A stretch of 64,000 nucleotides of DNA from Saprospiraceae bacterium (GTDB lineage Bacteria; Bacteroidota; Bacteroidia; Chitinophagales; Saprospiraceae), in NCBI GenBank assembly GCA_020628645.1, contig JAHDES010000024.1:1-64000 (forward strand), in the 5' to 3' direction. Under the pieces are notes generated by a model. It saw nothing but the letters and a program-made list of their open reading frames with translations. It made no database searches and had not been told where the DNA came from. This document shows positions 17,106-28,500 of the stretch, in pieces. Position 1 is the first letter of the stretch. The number at the start of each line of letters is the position of its first letter. The position numbers were made by a program, and so were the translations under genes.

Positions 17106-20100
17106 TTATTTGCTTTTCACTAATTTAATGGTTTGGTAATTATTATTTGTTTGAACGGTTAAGAAGTAAATACCCAAAGGCAGTTGCTCATCTATAGCAA
17201 TCGTAAATATGTTTAGACCTACTGCTAAAGCTTCTGTATACGATAAAATTTTCTTCCCACTAGTGTCCGTAAAATGTATTACAGCATCTTGTGCAATAGT
17301 GCTTTCCAAACGCAATTTGAATTCTTGATTAAAAGGATTGGGGTAAGCACTGATTTGATTTTGATTCTGACCAAAATCAATCGCTTGTACTGCACTATAA
17401 CTTACCTCTCCTGCTTGGCTATATTGTTTAATTCTATAATATCGAATACCTCGTTTATTTATTTCTGAATCTATAAATGAATAATTACTCTGCTCACCGT
17501 TTTGTCCTTGAGCATCGACCATTCCAATTATGGTGAATTGATTATTAGTCATATCTTGTTCACTAGCCATTTCAATTTCAAAATAGGCGTTATCATATTC
17601 ATGGTGTGTTGTCCATTTAAGATGTGCGTCTTTAACAATACGCTCTGCCTCAAAAGTTGACCATTTAGCAGAAAGAGTTGCTTCACTATCCAACCGCACT
17701 TTATCGATCCAAACGCTTCCTTTTCCTGATTGAGCAAATTTTAATTGAAAGCTAGCCCCTAATTCTTGAGGTGTTTCTAATAAAAATTTCGCTAAATCAA
17801 TTTGAGTGGCTATCGTCCAATCTTCGGATGCTTCATATTGATATACTTGCATCCACTCTTGCTCATCGGTTCCTCTCATCCAAACAAATTGCGGCATATC
17901 TATAATAGTAGATTTATGATCGAAACGTAGATAAAGCCCTTCTGAAAGATCAAGTTCACTCATGTTTAGGGTTACAATTAAATCATTGCTTGTTGCAGTA
18001 GCATCTTCATTAGCTAATTGAATAATTCTGTTGTTGATCTCTCCTGTAATATTAAGTTCTCCGCCTAGATTTGGAATATAGTCCCATTCTAATAAACCAT
18101 CTAAACCAATGATATTTTTATTATACTTTTCTCTTGAGTTTTGATCAAAATCTTGTCTAAATGGCAGCCTTGTAGGAAGATTAGGAATTTGGATGACCAC
18201 ATGATCCCCAAGTACACTATCATTTTCATGATGACGATCATTGATCGAATTGATCCAAGCATCAATTTTATATTCTCCAATATCTGAAAAATCGTACTGT
18301 TCTGTAAATTGAAATTCCTTTTCTTCTCCTGCTGCTAAAAAAGTATTAATTGTTTGTTCTACAACAGGATTATCGTTTACTTGATAGGCTACATTTAATG
18401 AATGAATTGGACTATCACCTATATTTTTAATAGAGATACCAATTGTTTCATTATTGAGTTCTGTCCCTGTAAGGTAGCGACCTCTCACTTTTGAGGTGAT
18501 GTATTGTACTTTACCATCGTGCCAAGGACAATTACTGGAATCGTCGGCGTAAGCATATTTTGCTACACAACGTTTACTTTTTTTGCCATTTAAACTTATA
18601 GCTCGAACAGCAAACCAATAGCGATGATCCTCTTCAAAATCATTACTATCTTCATAGACAAAAGTTGTTTCTTCAGTCGTAGCAATAGGAATCATCTCAC
18701 CACAGTCCAATAAAAATATTTCGTATAAATTAGCGTAATCTTGTTCATCCCATTTTAATTCTAAATACCCCTCACAAATGGCATCTACTTCTAAGTTTGA
18801 AGGAATAGAAAGAATATTAAATACTTCTTCATTCACATCGACTAAGACACCTCCAATCTGCTTTATTCTAACTTTACCCTTTTCTGTAAAATCAGAAGGG
18901 ACAGTCCATTCAAAATGACGCTTATTGGCAGGAATATTATTAGCGATTAATTCCCAGCTTGCTCCATTATTCTTAGAATATTCCAACTTGAATAAGTTCG
19001 TATTTGTAGTAGGGGCATCCCACTGAATGAGTTCTTTCTGGTTAGGGATAAAACTTTCTCTCCCAATTGGATGTGTTAAATGTAGTTCTGGATAAATAAA
19101 ATCGTAAACCACATAATATTTTTGATTACCAAATGCTATATCTTTTCCTCGAACTACAATCTGATAGGTACCTGCATTGGGTTGATCTAAAGTAATTTGT
19201 TCTATATTATTTAAATTATCAATACCTCTTTGTGCATTCAAATTCACTTGAGCAGGCGTTGTGCTTAACACCCAAGGAAGAAAGGTGTTTCCAACAGGAT
19301 TAATTAGTTTGACATCCAAATTATGGACAAGTGCTTTTGAAGCATCAACAGGAGCTTCTACATCATGCCAATATAACATAACCCGAACTTGTTCAACTCC
19401 ATTTGGGATAGCAATAGAATGTGTATGCTCTTCTGATTCATTAATGACATCAGATAAATAATACTCATTTTCTATTGATTTAATTGCACGCAACCCATTA
19501 ATCAAACCAAAACCATGAACAAAGTCAGGTCCTTTATTACCAAGATCATCTGCTGTATTACAAGCAATCGCTTTCATCAATGCTCCATCAGGATCTTCAT
19601 CATTATTTAATTCTCGATACCGTTGATAAAGGAGTGCAATAGTACTGGTAACTGCAGGTGAAGCCATACTGGTACCCGAATTGAGATAGTAATCATAATC
19701 TCGCCCCATAGAAACAATATTAATCCCAATTCCACAAATTTCAGGTTTGATTCGCCCATCTGCAACGGGCCCTCGACTAGACAAAGATCCAATTTTTCGT
19801 TGTTTATCTACAGCACCTACTGTTAATACATTTTTGGCAGCACCATAATATCGTAAAACAGTACGGTAACCTTCAGGATAACTATCACAACTTTGTGTAC
19901 CATTATTTCCTGCAGCAAAACAGTGTAATAATTTTGGATATTCACGCAATTGTTTATCAAGATTTACACTAGAATAATTATACATTCCATTGGTCGCACA
20001 ATCAAAACCTACTCCATAGGAATTATTGGTTAATACCATGCGATAATTTTCATAATAACTATCTGCATTATAGGTAATATTGGTCGTTTTTTGGATCACC

Positions 20101-20987
20101 AATTCACATTCTGGAGCAACACCTTGACAATTAGGATCTAAATTTCCCGCTCCTCCTATAATTCCAGAAACGTGATCACCATGTGCACCATAAGAATTAT
20201 AAGTTCCATCTGCCTCATTAATAAGACGACAATTTAAATCAATATGATCGCCTAATTCACCTCCGTCACCAACACCTATAACAACGCCATTTCCGCGAAG
20301 ATTACGACCAATTCCTGTATTGGAATTAAGTACATTTACTTTTTGTATAATTCTATTTTCATGGTTAAGTGCAGTCACGGGAGGCTCAATGGCATCAATA
20401 TGCTGGATAATGGGAAGAGCTGCTAGCTGTGCTAATTGTTCTTGTTTGATCCTTGCAGTTAGAATATGTTTTTTATCTACAAATTTTAAAATAGGTGCTT
20501 CTAGGTTTTCAAAAAGTTGTTGGATTGTTTCTTTTTCTATAGTGGCATGAAAAATAACAGCAACATCAAGCAATCCTTCCTTTGGTATAGCATGCTCTGG
20601 AAATGCTTCTTCTTGAAGGGTTTTTGATAAGCGTTGTGATGGATGGATGGGTTGAATAAACTGTATGCCTGATTTGTTTAAATCATTGGTATGAATATCT
20701 GTTGGAACATAAGCTAAATAATTTCCTTCTTTTGATAAACTGAATAATTGAATACCACTCGTTTTCAATTGCTGAAATTGTGTTTTATTTGGTGTTTTAT
20801 CAAATTCTAATTGTACATAATAACCTCCTTCAAATTTACTGCTTGCAAAAAGGTCTGATTTTTCAACAAATTTTTGAGCTTCTATTTTCTTAGTAAGCCT
20901 CTGTGCATTTACCGTATTGAAAGATAATAGGAATAATATAATTCCCCATAGAAATAAAGTCTTGGTTTGGTAATAGCTTATTTTCAT
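17106..20987 (-). CDS. Secreted subtilisin-like (S8) serine protease with T9SS type A sorting domain
   Basis: A 1293-residue exported protease. The start is the second ATG (MKISYYQT), which gives a clean signal peptide ending at about TVNAQ; the open frame has 13 more codons upstream. After a pro-region of about 190 residues comes the S8 domain with Asp241 (GVGDGG), His269 (GAHGDHVSG), the oxyanion Asn in AAGNNGT and Ser440 (SGTSMASP). Beta domains follow, including a fibronectin III-like segment and a galactose-binding-like jelly roll. The C-terminus has a T9SS type A motif (AYPNPFNQEFKLRLES ... LGIYFLTVQT). The likely role is extracellular protein digestion. Confidence 0.92.
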   Translation of the reverse strand: MKISYYQTKTLFLWGIILFLLSFNTVNAQRLTKKIEAQKFVEKSDLFASSKFEGGYYVQLEFDKTPNKTQFQQLKTSGIQLFSLSKEGNYLAYVPTDIHTNDLNKSGIQFIQPIHPSQRLSKTLQEEAFPEHAIPKEGLLDVAVIFHATIEKETIQQLFENLEAPILKFVDKKHILTARIKQEQLAQLAALPIIQHIDAIEPPVTALNHENRIIQKVNVLNSNTGIGRNLRGNGVVIGVGDGGELGDHIDLNCRLINEADGTYNSYGAHGDHVSGIIGGAGNLDPNCQGVAPECELVIQKTTNITYNADSYYENYRMVLTNNSYGVGFDCATNGMYNYSSVNLDKQLREYPKLLHCFAAGNNGTQSCDSYPEGYRTVLRYYGAAKNVLTVGAVDKQRKIGSLSSRGPVADGRIKPEICGIGINIVSMGRDYDYYLNSGTSMASPAVTSTIALLYQRYRELNNDEDPDGALMKAIACNTADDLGNKGPDFVHGFGLINGLRAIKSIENEYYLSDVINESEEHTHSIAIPNGVEQVRVMLYWHDVEAPVDASKALVHNLDVKLINPVGNTFLPWVLSTTPAQVNLNAQRGIDNLNNIEQITLDQPNAGTYQIVVRGKDIAFGNQKYYVVYDFIYPELHLTHPIGRESFIPNQKELIQWDAPTTNTNLFKLEYSKNNGASWELIANNIPANKRHFEWTVPSDFTEKGKVRIKQIGGVLVDVNEEVFNILSIPSNLEVDAICEGYLELKWDEQDYANLYEIFLLDCGEMIPIATTEETTFVYEDSNDFEEDHRYWFAVRAISLNGKKSKRCVAKYAYADDSSNCPWHDGKVQYITSKVRGRYLTGTELNNETIGISIKNIGDSPIHSLNVAYQVNDNPVVEQTINTFLAAGEEKEFQFTEQYDFSDIGEYKIDAWINSINDRHHENDSVLGDHVVIQIPNLPTRLPFRQDFDQNSREKYNKNIIGLDGLLEWDYIPNLGGELNITGEINNRIIQLANEDATATSNDLIVTLNMSELDLSEGLYLRFDHKSTIIDMPQFVWMRGTDEQEWMQVYQYEASEDWTIATQIDLAKFLLETPQELGASFQLKFAQSGKGSVWIDKVRLDSEATLSAKWSTFEAERIVKDAHLKWTTHHEYDNAYFEIEMASEQDMTNNQFTIIGMVDAQGQNGEQSNYSFIDSEINKRGIRYYRIKQYSQAGEVSYSAVQAIDFGQNQNQISAYPNPFNQEFKLRLESTIAQDAVIHFTDTSGKKILSYTEALAVGLNIFTIAIDEQLPLGIYFLTVQTNNNYQTIKLVKSK

Positions 20988-21426
20988 AGTATGCGGTTTA
21001 AAAAATACAGGAATAGGATGTTTCATCCTTTCAAGAAATACTTAAATACGCTATGGTGAATGTTATCTTAATTAAAGATGAGTCACTACAAAGCATGACT
21101 AATAGAGGGGGAATTAAAGTGGAAGACTATCAATCAGAATCCACAATCTTTGTACAAGAAATAACTAAATAAAAGGGGGAATTAATGGATATACACGATG
21201 AGATAGAGGGAAGGGAGTAACCGTGCGTGATTGTTAATGCAAAATACAGCCCAAAGATGTGCTTCTTTGAAGAAAACGGGCAAAAAATGTGACACGCCTT
21301 TTAAAGAGGTAATAAAAAAAAGATAGGTCTAACAAAAGGATTTGACGAACTTATGTAACGAATTATGGCTAGAGATTTTAATGATAAATTATAATTTTTA
21401 TTGATGACAACAATGTACAGTTGTAC
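20988..21426. other. Intergenic stretch without recognisable gene
   Basis: About 440 bases between the S8 protease start and the end of the diheme peroxidase gene. Only tiny plus-strand frames occur (for example 21095-21172, 25 codons) and none resembles a known protein. Two similar short stretches, GAGGGGGAATTAA and AAAGGGGGAATTAA, occur about 70 bases apart. I see no terminator or clear promoter. Confidence 0.4.
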
Positions 21427-22566
21427 TTAATCAAAAGGATTTTGATAACGTGGATCGTTTATAAAAGTGGTATCAGTGAATGTTTTTAAAAATGTAAGCA
21501 ATTGCCCTTTCTCTTGTTCGGTAAGTTCAAGAGGGTGCATGAGTGGATCAAGATTATTAGTGATATGTCCTCCACTATTATAATGATCAATTACTTCTTC
21601 TAGGGTCTGAAAGCGACCATCGTGCATGTAAGGAGCAGTATGTTCAATATTTCGTAGGCTTGGTACACGAAATTTTCCTATATCAAAACTCACTCCTGTC
21701 ACTCCACCTAGACCTTCATCTGTAAAAACAGTATCTAGTCCATTATTACGATAGGAATTGTCTGTAAGCAAACGACTACCATCATTATGACAATGCCCAC
21801 ATTCGGCATCTGCTACTTCTGGAGAAATATCAAAAAACATATCTTCTCCCATTAATTCATCATCTGAAAAGAAGCCTTGCAGTTGGTATTTTATTTTATC
21901 ATAACGAGAATTGAAACTCACTAAAGAACGCTCAAATTGAGCAATAGCTTTGGTGGCTAGATCGCGTGTGATTTCACAATTATCTTCTATTCCAAATGCT
22001 TTTCTAAATAATTCGGGATAAAAATTACTTCGCTGTAATTTCTCCTCTACATGGGGCCATTGATCATGTAGTTCAATAGGATCTTCTACAGGCAATAATG
22101 CTTGATCTTCTAAAGAAACTACTCGTCCATCCCAAAATAAACCTGTATTATAAAATCCTACATTAATCAAACTCATGGAGCTACGCGTACCTGCGATACC
22201 ATCTACTCCTGTACTAACTGCCAAATTATCGGTAAATCCGCCTGTCGGATGATGACAATGCGCACAAGACATCGTACTATCTGAAGATAAAATAGTATCA
22301 TAAAACAAATGACGACCTAATTCTACCCCATCTACCGTAAGAGGATTATTTTCTGGAATTTCCATAGCTGGAAAACCTTCTGGAATATTTAAATCATAGG
22401 CTACTGGGTTATAGCTAATAAGTGTCAAATCGTTACAAGGGTTTTGCCCCATCATATCATCATCCATTGACATACCACCTCCATTACCATTATCATCTTC
22501 ACAGGCAGGGCTTATAATGATAATGAAAACCAAAAATGCAAGAAAAGATAAACGAATTGAAGTCAT
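21427..22566 (-). CDS. Diheme cytochrome c peroxidase / MauG-family lipoprotein (MbnH-like)
   Basis: A 379-residue predicted lipoprotein (SPAC, Cys22) of the bacterial CcP/MauG superfamily. Two c-type heme sites are visible: CAHCH at 101-105 and CGHCH at 256-260. Family signatures are FWDGR (about 144-148) and APYMHDGRFQTLEEV near the C-terminus. The gene begins 15 bases after an MbnP-like gene. In the characterised MbnH/MbnP pair of methanotrophs, the diheme enzyme oxidises a tryptophan of MbnP to kynurenine to build a copper site; that function is inferred here from the neighbour, not proven. Confidence 0.9.
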   Translation of the reverse strand: MTSIRLSFLAFLVFIIIISPACEDDNGNGGGMSMDDDMMGQNPCNDLTLISYNPVAYDLNIPEGFPAMEIPENNPLTVDGVELGRHLFYDTILSSDSTMSCAHCHHPTGGFTDNLAVSTGVDGIAGTRSSMSLINVGFYNTGLFWDGRVVSLEDQALLPVEDPIELHDQWPHVEEKLQRSNFYPELFRKAFGIEDNCEITRDLATKAIAQFERSLVSFNSRYDKIKYQLQGFFSDDELMGEDMFFDISPEVADAECGHCHNDGSRLLTDNSYRNNGLDTVFTDEGLGGVTGVSFDIGKFRVPSLRNIEHTAPYMHDGRFQTLEEVIDHYNSGGHITNNLDPLMHPLELTEQEKGQLLTFLKTFTDTTFINDPRYQNPFD

Positions 22567-22581
22567 AGCAAAAAAGAAGTC

Positions 22582-23334
22582 TTATTCAATGGTGATAGCT
22601 GTACTGAAATTATCTACAACATATTGCATTTGTGAAAGCTGATCGTGTACTTGCGGATCATTTGCAATATCAATAAAATCATTTTCTGAACGAACCAACA
22701 CTTTTTCTAAATCTACAGATAAACTTAAACTAACCATCCCATCTGCTTCAACCATAATTGATTTATCTAAAATAATTTCATTATACAAATTATCCGCTGC
22801 CTTATCTGAACCTAAATGATACACAAAGCCCGTTTCAAACTCTCCATTCGAATCTGTATCCATACGACCTTCTATCATCGTAAAAATATAGCTTCCCCAA
22901 GCTGTCCAATAATTAGTAGCCGAACTTAGTGGATGTTCACTACCATAATCTCCTGGTTTGGTACTATTTAAATCTGAAGATACTCCCACACCAATAGCAA
23001 GGTTAGTATATTCTCCAGTAGGAACATTATTAAAATTTAAGGTGGCAGCACCATCTACAAATTCTACCAATTCTATTTCAGACAATTGTACTTCTTCTCC
23101 TTCCACGCTAACTAAACTAATATCAGAAAGATAAAATTGAAATTTTGTGAAAAAGAAAGGGTTTCCATCTGTATAAGTCAATTCTTCATTCAACACAAGT
23201 GCATCATTGCCAAAACTAGCATTCAGCGCTAGTTCCATTGTTGCTACGCCATCTACTTGAGGTGGCACTTCATCATCACAGGAATAAGCACTTAATAGCA
23301 TCGTTAATATGAATAGATAGAGGATATTTCTCAT
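22582..23334 (-). CDS. MbnP-like copper-protein family lipoprotein
   Basis: A 250-residue predicted lipoprotein from the start MRNILYLF (lipid Cys19 in SAYSC); the open frame runs 31 codons further upstream but those lack signal-peptide character at their start. The body is all-beta: FQFYLSDISL near 66-74, FNNVPTGEYTNLAIGVG, and NYWTAWGSYIFTMIEG, which resembles the conserved tryptophan segment of the MbnP family (Trp143 and Trp146 here). It is the first gene of an operon with the MauG-like peroxidase, the arrangement known for mbnP/mbnH. No methanobactin biosynthesis genes are nearby. Confidence 0.85.
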   Translation of the reverse strand: MRNILYLFILTMLLSAYSCDDEVPPQVDGVATMELALNASFGNDALVLNEELTYTDGNPFFFTKFQFYLSDISLVSVEGEEVQLSEIELVEFVDGAATLNFNNVPTGEYTNLAIGVGVSSDLNSTKPGDYGSEHPLSSATNYWTAWGSYIFTMIEGRMDTDSNGEFETGFVYHLGSDKAADNLYNEIILDKSIMVEADGMVSLSLSVDLEKVLVRSENDFIDIANDPQVHDQLSQMQYVVDNFSTAITIE

Positions 23335-23497
23335 AAAAAAGTTTTTAAATTTTATGTAAGTTACTAATAAAACGACTTTTTTGCTGTCTTGTTGATAAAA
23401 CTGGAATAGAAAAAAGAAATTTGCCAATTAGATTACATGATTATAATGGATGATTTTTGTATTCTATTGTTTATTTTAGCCTTAAAAATCAATACAT

Positions 23498-23896
23498 ATG
23501 ACTTACCAAGACGATCAACAAAGTAAATTAACAGACATAGGACTATTACTGTTGCGCCTCACTTTTGGAGGACTCATGCTCGTAGGACATGGATGGGGTA
23601 AAATGATGAAAATCGTGAATGGCGAATGGGGCTTTGCAGATCCTCTTGGTCTGGGTATGGAAGCTTCTCTTGTCTTAGCTGTTTTTGCAGAAGTAATTTG
23701 TGCTGTTTTAATCATTATTGGATTATTCACGCGTTTTGCCACAATACCTTTGATTATTACAATGCTCGTGGCAGCATTTATCGTTCATGCCAATGATGGC
23801 TTTAGCAAAATCGAATTTGCGGTATTATATCTAGTTCCTTATATCGTGTTATTATTAACGGGGCCAGGGCGTTATTCCATAGATGCAAGACGTTAA
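23498..23896 (+). CDS. DoxX family membrane protein
   Basis: A 132-residue protein with four transmembrane helices. DoxX family signs are LLLLRLTFGGLMLVGHGWGK at the N-terminus, AEVICAVLIIIGLFTR in the second-third helix and the terminal GPGRYSIDA. Members have been linked to quinone or thiol redox chemistry in the membrane, but the exact role is not clear. Its stop overlaps the end of the convergent aminopeptidase gene by 4 bases. Confidence 0.92.
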   Translation: MTYQDDQQSKLTDIGLLLLRLTFGGLMLVGHGWGKMMKIVNGEWGFADPLGLGMEASLVLAVFAEVICAVLIIIGLFTRFATIPLIITMLVAAFIVHANDGFSKIEFAVLYLVPYIVLLLTGPGRYSIDARR

Positions 23897-25284
23897 ACCG
23901 TTTGACGTAATGCCTCCACTTCTGCTATTGTTTTGGGTATAGGATCGCCTAAAATGCGATGTCCTGTTGCCGTAACAAGGACATTATCTTCTATACGGAT
24001 TCCGCTGAAATCTTTATAAGTGATTACTTTATCGTAATTAATAAATTCTTTGAATTTTCCTTCTGCTTGCCAAAGATCAATTAATTCTGGAATGAAATAC
24101 AAACCAGGTTCTACAGTAATTACAAAACCTTCTTCTAGTTCTTTAGCCAAACGAAGCGATTTCAAGCCAAATAATTTGCTTCGTTCCAATCCTTCTCGAT
24201 AGCCCACATATTGTTCTCCAAGATTTTCCATATCGTGTACGTCTAAGCCAATTTGATGCCCTAGTCCATGTGGGAAAAACAATCCAAATGCCCCTGCTTC
24301 TAGCGCATCTTCCATATTACCCTGCATCAAACCTAAACTTTTCAAACCTTCCATCATTAATTTTGCAGCATGGAGATGAATAGAACGATATTGAATTCCA
24401 GGACGTAATTGTTCTATAGCGGTAGTTTCTGCTGCTAAAACAAGTTCATAAATATCCCTTTGTTTTCTGGTGAATTTAGCATCTACAGGAAAAGTACGGG
24501 TAATATCTCCTGCATAATGTAAAGAAGTCTCCGCACCATAATCTCCTAAAACCATTTGACCTGATTGCAGTGTGTTGCCATGATAATGGTTATGTAAGGT
24601 TTGCCCATTGACCGTCATAATAACAGGATAAGCCAATTGCCCACCAGCTCCAACAGCAATTCCTTCAACTGCCCCTGCCAATTCTGCTTCTTTCATCCCT
24701 TCTTTAGCCATTTGCATAGCTTTTATGTGCATTTGTCCACTTACATTTACCGCTTTTTCCATTTCAGTGATTTCTGCTTCACTTTTGATAGAACGCTGCT
24801 TAACGATAGCTTGGATTAATTCTACAGAAGCACTTTGTTTTACTTCAGCTAATGAAATATTTAGGTATTGATGCAGTTTAACATCTTGGTGTGTTCGATA
24901 AGGTGGTAAATAATGAATAGGGCGACCTTGTTGATTGGCTTTTTGGAGATAAGTATTTAATTCTTGAGAAGGAAGCGTCGTTTCTATACCAACTGCTTTT
25001 GCTTGAGCAGCAATAGTAGGTTGAGGTCCCATCCAAACAATATACTCTACACTTAATTCATCTCCAAAAATGATGGTCTTTCCTTCGTCTAAATCTATAA
25101 TAGCAGCCAAATGAGGTTGATCCAAGCCAAAATAGTATAGGAACGTACTATCTTGCCGAAAAGGATAAATATTATCTTTATAATTCATCCCCATTTCGTC
25201 ATTACCTAAAAATAACAAAATACCTGAATAAAGCTGTGTTTGTAATTTTTGGCGACGTTGGATATAGGTATTGGTTGAAAACAT
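23893..25284 (-). CDS. Xaa-Pro aminopeptidase family protein (M24B)
   Basis: A 463-residue dimetal aminopeptidase with an N-terminal creatinase-like domain (about 1-165) and a pita-bread M24 domain. The metal-ligand segments are all present: LGDYGAETSLHYAGDITRTF (two Asp), FFPHGLGHQIGLDVHD (His), VITVEPGLYF (Glu) and GIRIEDNVLVT (Glu). It removes N-terminal residues ahead of proline and recycles peptides in the cytosol; there is no signal peptide. It fits an organism exporting this many proteases, but no operon partner is present. Confidence 0.93.
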   Translation of the reverse strand: MFSTNTYIQRRQKLQTQLYSGILLFLGNDEMGMNYKDNIYPFRQDSTFLYYFGLDQPHLAAIIDLDEGKTIIFGDELSVEYIVWMGPQPTIAAQAKAVGIETTLPSQELNTYLQKANQQGRPIHYLPPYRTHQDVKLHQYLNISLAEVKQSASVELIQAIVKQRSIKSEAEITEMEKAVNVSGQMHIKAMQMAKEGMKEAELAGAVEGIAVGAGGQLAYPVIMTVNGQTLHNHYHGNTLQSGQMVLGDYGAETSLHYAGDITRTFPVDAKFTRKQRDIYELVLAAETTAIEQLRPGIQYRSIHLHAAKLMMEGLKSLGLMQGNMEDALEAGAFGLFFPHGLGHQIGLDVHDMENLGEQYVGYREGLERSKLFGLKSLRLAKELEEGFVITVEPGLYFIPELIDLWQAEGKFKEFINYDKVITYKDFSGIRIEDNVLVTATGHRILGDPIPKTIAEVEALRQTV

Positions 25285-25565
25285 AGGTTTTACTTAGTTT
25301 TGAATAATGAAAAGCAAGTTATAAAATTATATAAGCATCATCTGTTTTTTTTATGTATTTTTGTAGTTCATTTATAAAAGATATAAGCTCATTTTGTAAC
25401 ATCCCCATTATTCCTTTCCCATACCGATATTATTAATTTTTTCTTGTTGGCTTGATGAATAATAAAGAATAGGATATCCTTATTGAATTTATATCCTAAA
25501 TCTTTTTCTATTCTATAGGCTTCATAAAACTATTAGGCATGTTACGATAAGCTTAGTAATTTGTT

Positions 25566-28500
25566 ATGAATAGCTACACACAAGGGTGGTCCTTACTAAT
25601 TGTGATAATAGGACTTCTTTTTTTTGCTACCTCCCAAACAACTATAGCACAGTCTATAGCTCTACCTGTATTGGCTGAAAAAGAAAGCTTTGAAGGTGTA
25701 TCTGCTAGTTCTTGGTCTAACCCTTATGTAAGTTCCATGCCTCTTTGTGAAGATGTTGGTAGTCATGTTTGGAGCACTACTAACCTTATTACAGATGGTA
25801 TGAACAGTTTAGATGTGGCAACTGATGGTGTTATGTTCTGGGGGGCACAACGTACAGATGAAGCATCTTGTGGCAACAACGCTGGAACAGGCGCAATCAA
25901 TGCCATTGAGCAGATTTTTTTTCCTGATATAAGTCTTCCTTCTTCTGCAAAAATGGCAGAAATTTGTTTTGACTATTATGCACAAAACCTATCTACATTT
26001 GATGATTTTTTAAGCATGCGACTTTCCTTAAACGGAACACTACAAGATTCCATTAATGTAATTGCAGGCGCAATCAATGGGGGAGTAACATCTACAAATG
26101 CATGGATAAGCTATTGTGAAACCATTTGTCTTGATACTTTATCTTCTTCTCAAGTAGGATTACAATTAAAAACGAGTGCATTCGGTAAAGATGGATGGAT
26201 CGCTATTGATAATATTCGCTTGTATTATTCCCAATTAATTTCTCCAAAAGATACGGCTTGTTTTCCTTATGTGAATAATACTAGTGAAGATGACTGTTTA
26301 TATTATTTAATTTTAGAAGATTCGAATCCCAATAATAGCTGGGGACAAGCTTCTATAGACATTTCTATTGATAATGGAGCTACTAATAATTATACCATAA
26401 ATACATCTGAAGAATATGCCATTTTTCCTTTAGTTGTGAATGATGCAAGTGTGATTACGTATACGTATAATGGGGGAACTTCAGACAGTGAAAATAATTT
26501 TTATTTTCTAGATAAAAATGGGCAAAATGCTATTTTACCTAATCTTCCTCTTCAAAATGGATGGAGTGATTCTTTCATCAGTAGTTGTTCTCCAATTTGT
26601 ACAGAAGAAGAGATTCCATTTGTATTACGCGTCAACCCTGGCTCTGCACCTACAGAAGTTTCATGGGAAATACGAGATAGCGATGGCGTTCGAATTGCAT
26701 TTGTAAATGGAGGAGGGTATACCACTTCTACTATTCAACAACATGAAATAGAATTGGATGCTTGCGAGGAATATACACTTTCTGTTTATGATGGAGATTT
26801 AGATGGTTGGATGGATGGATATTGGGAATTATTGTATAAATCTGGTGATAATGCCTATGGTTGGGAAGTCATCAACGATACTTCTACAGATTTTATTTTA
26901 CTTTCAGGAGATGGAGAAAGTTTTACCAAAGAAGCAAGATACACTATTAAAATACCTTGTACGCCCATTTGTGCTGAACCCACAACAATAGAAGCATTAA
27001 GCAATTGTGAAATTAATAATTTCATTCCTAACCTACCCGAAATTACTTCTTGCCCTGGAAGTTGTTCTAATGCTAGCAGTATTCTAGCAACTATCCCATC
27101 TTTGGATACTACTATAAATCTCAGTTATACTAATGGAGTTACACTGGAAGTAGGTACACATGATATTATTTATGAAGTCATTCTGAATGATGGAATGTTA
27201 GTTCGTTGTACTTCGGAAGTTATGGTAGTAGTAGAATTGAATCCAACTGTTGTTTGTAATGACCAAGTTACTATTTCCCTTGGAAATACAGATGCTTGTA
27301 CAGTTACAGTTTCACCTGATGATTTAATTGAAAATTTCATTCCATGTTCCGATGAATATGAGGTAGCTATTTATTTTGTAGACGGTACTTTTGTGGGAGA
27401 TGAAGTGGATGATAGTCATATTGGGGAAGATCTTTTTTATACTGTAACGCATATTCAATCTGGTAATTATTGTTGGGGGTTTTTAACTGTAGAAGATAAA
27501 ATTGCTCCAATCATTACATGTTCTGTCCAAGATACACTTCCTTGCAATCATCCATCTGTTGTAACTCCATTGACCGAATGGACACAAACCTTCACCGCCT
27601 TGGGAGATGCCAATGAATTACCCGCTAATATTGCAGGTGGTGCAGCAGGAAATCCTTCTGTAAAACGAATTCCCATTTATGCTACTGGTACTAATGCTGC
27701 CTTAGGTGAAATTGTCAAAAATATTGAGGTAGAACTTCAAGCCACCCATTCCGATATTGAAGATCTAATGGTTTATTTAGAAGCTCCAAATGGACAACAA
27801 GTCACCCTATTAAATCGTCCTTGTGTTAATACCGACCAACGCAATATTAGTGCTTTTTTCAATGATGATGGAAATGCAATTATTTGTAATTCGACAAGCA
27901 ATTTTGCTTTATCTGGTTCCATTATTCCTGCTGAAGATGACGGTACAGCTGCAAAAGGGCTTTCCAAATTTAAAGGACTACCAACAACGGATATGGAAGG
28001 TACTTGGTACATCACAATAGAAGATCATGATGATACCGTAGGAGGAGATGACCAAGAAGTAGGAATTGGAGAAGTCACCAATGTCAATGTTCGAATAACA
28101 GCAGGGCTGCGCCCCAATTATGTCGTTTCTGATTGTTCAGATTATAACCTTAGTATGCTTAATGAGTCCTATTTCACAACAGATTGTGATGCTTCAGTAG
28201 GCGGTTATATTCAACGTATCTTTCAAGCAGAAGATATTCATGGAAATATATCCACTTGTGAACAAATTGTCTATTTGATGTCTCCCAATTTCAGTGATTT
28301 AACTCTTCCTGATACATTGGAAGTCGCCTGTTCAGTTAGTTTAGATACCAGTGCTACTGCCCTCGGCGTTCCATTATTTAATGGTCAGTCCATTACGGAA
28401 GAAGAACATATTTTTTGTAATGTGACGTATACTTACGAAGATCAACTATTTCCTGCTTGTGGCAATGCATTTGATTTATATCGACATTGGACACTCATTG

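Noticed and set aside
21095-21172. 25-codon frame MTNRGGIKVEDYQ… in the gap before the S8 gene
   Set aside because: Too short, no recognisable homology, no ribosome binding site; could be a relic but cannot be supported.
25346-25363. TATTTTTG upstream of the giant secreted protein as its promoter
   Set aside because: No TTG element lies at a suitable distance upstream.
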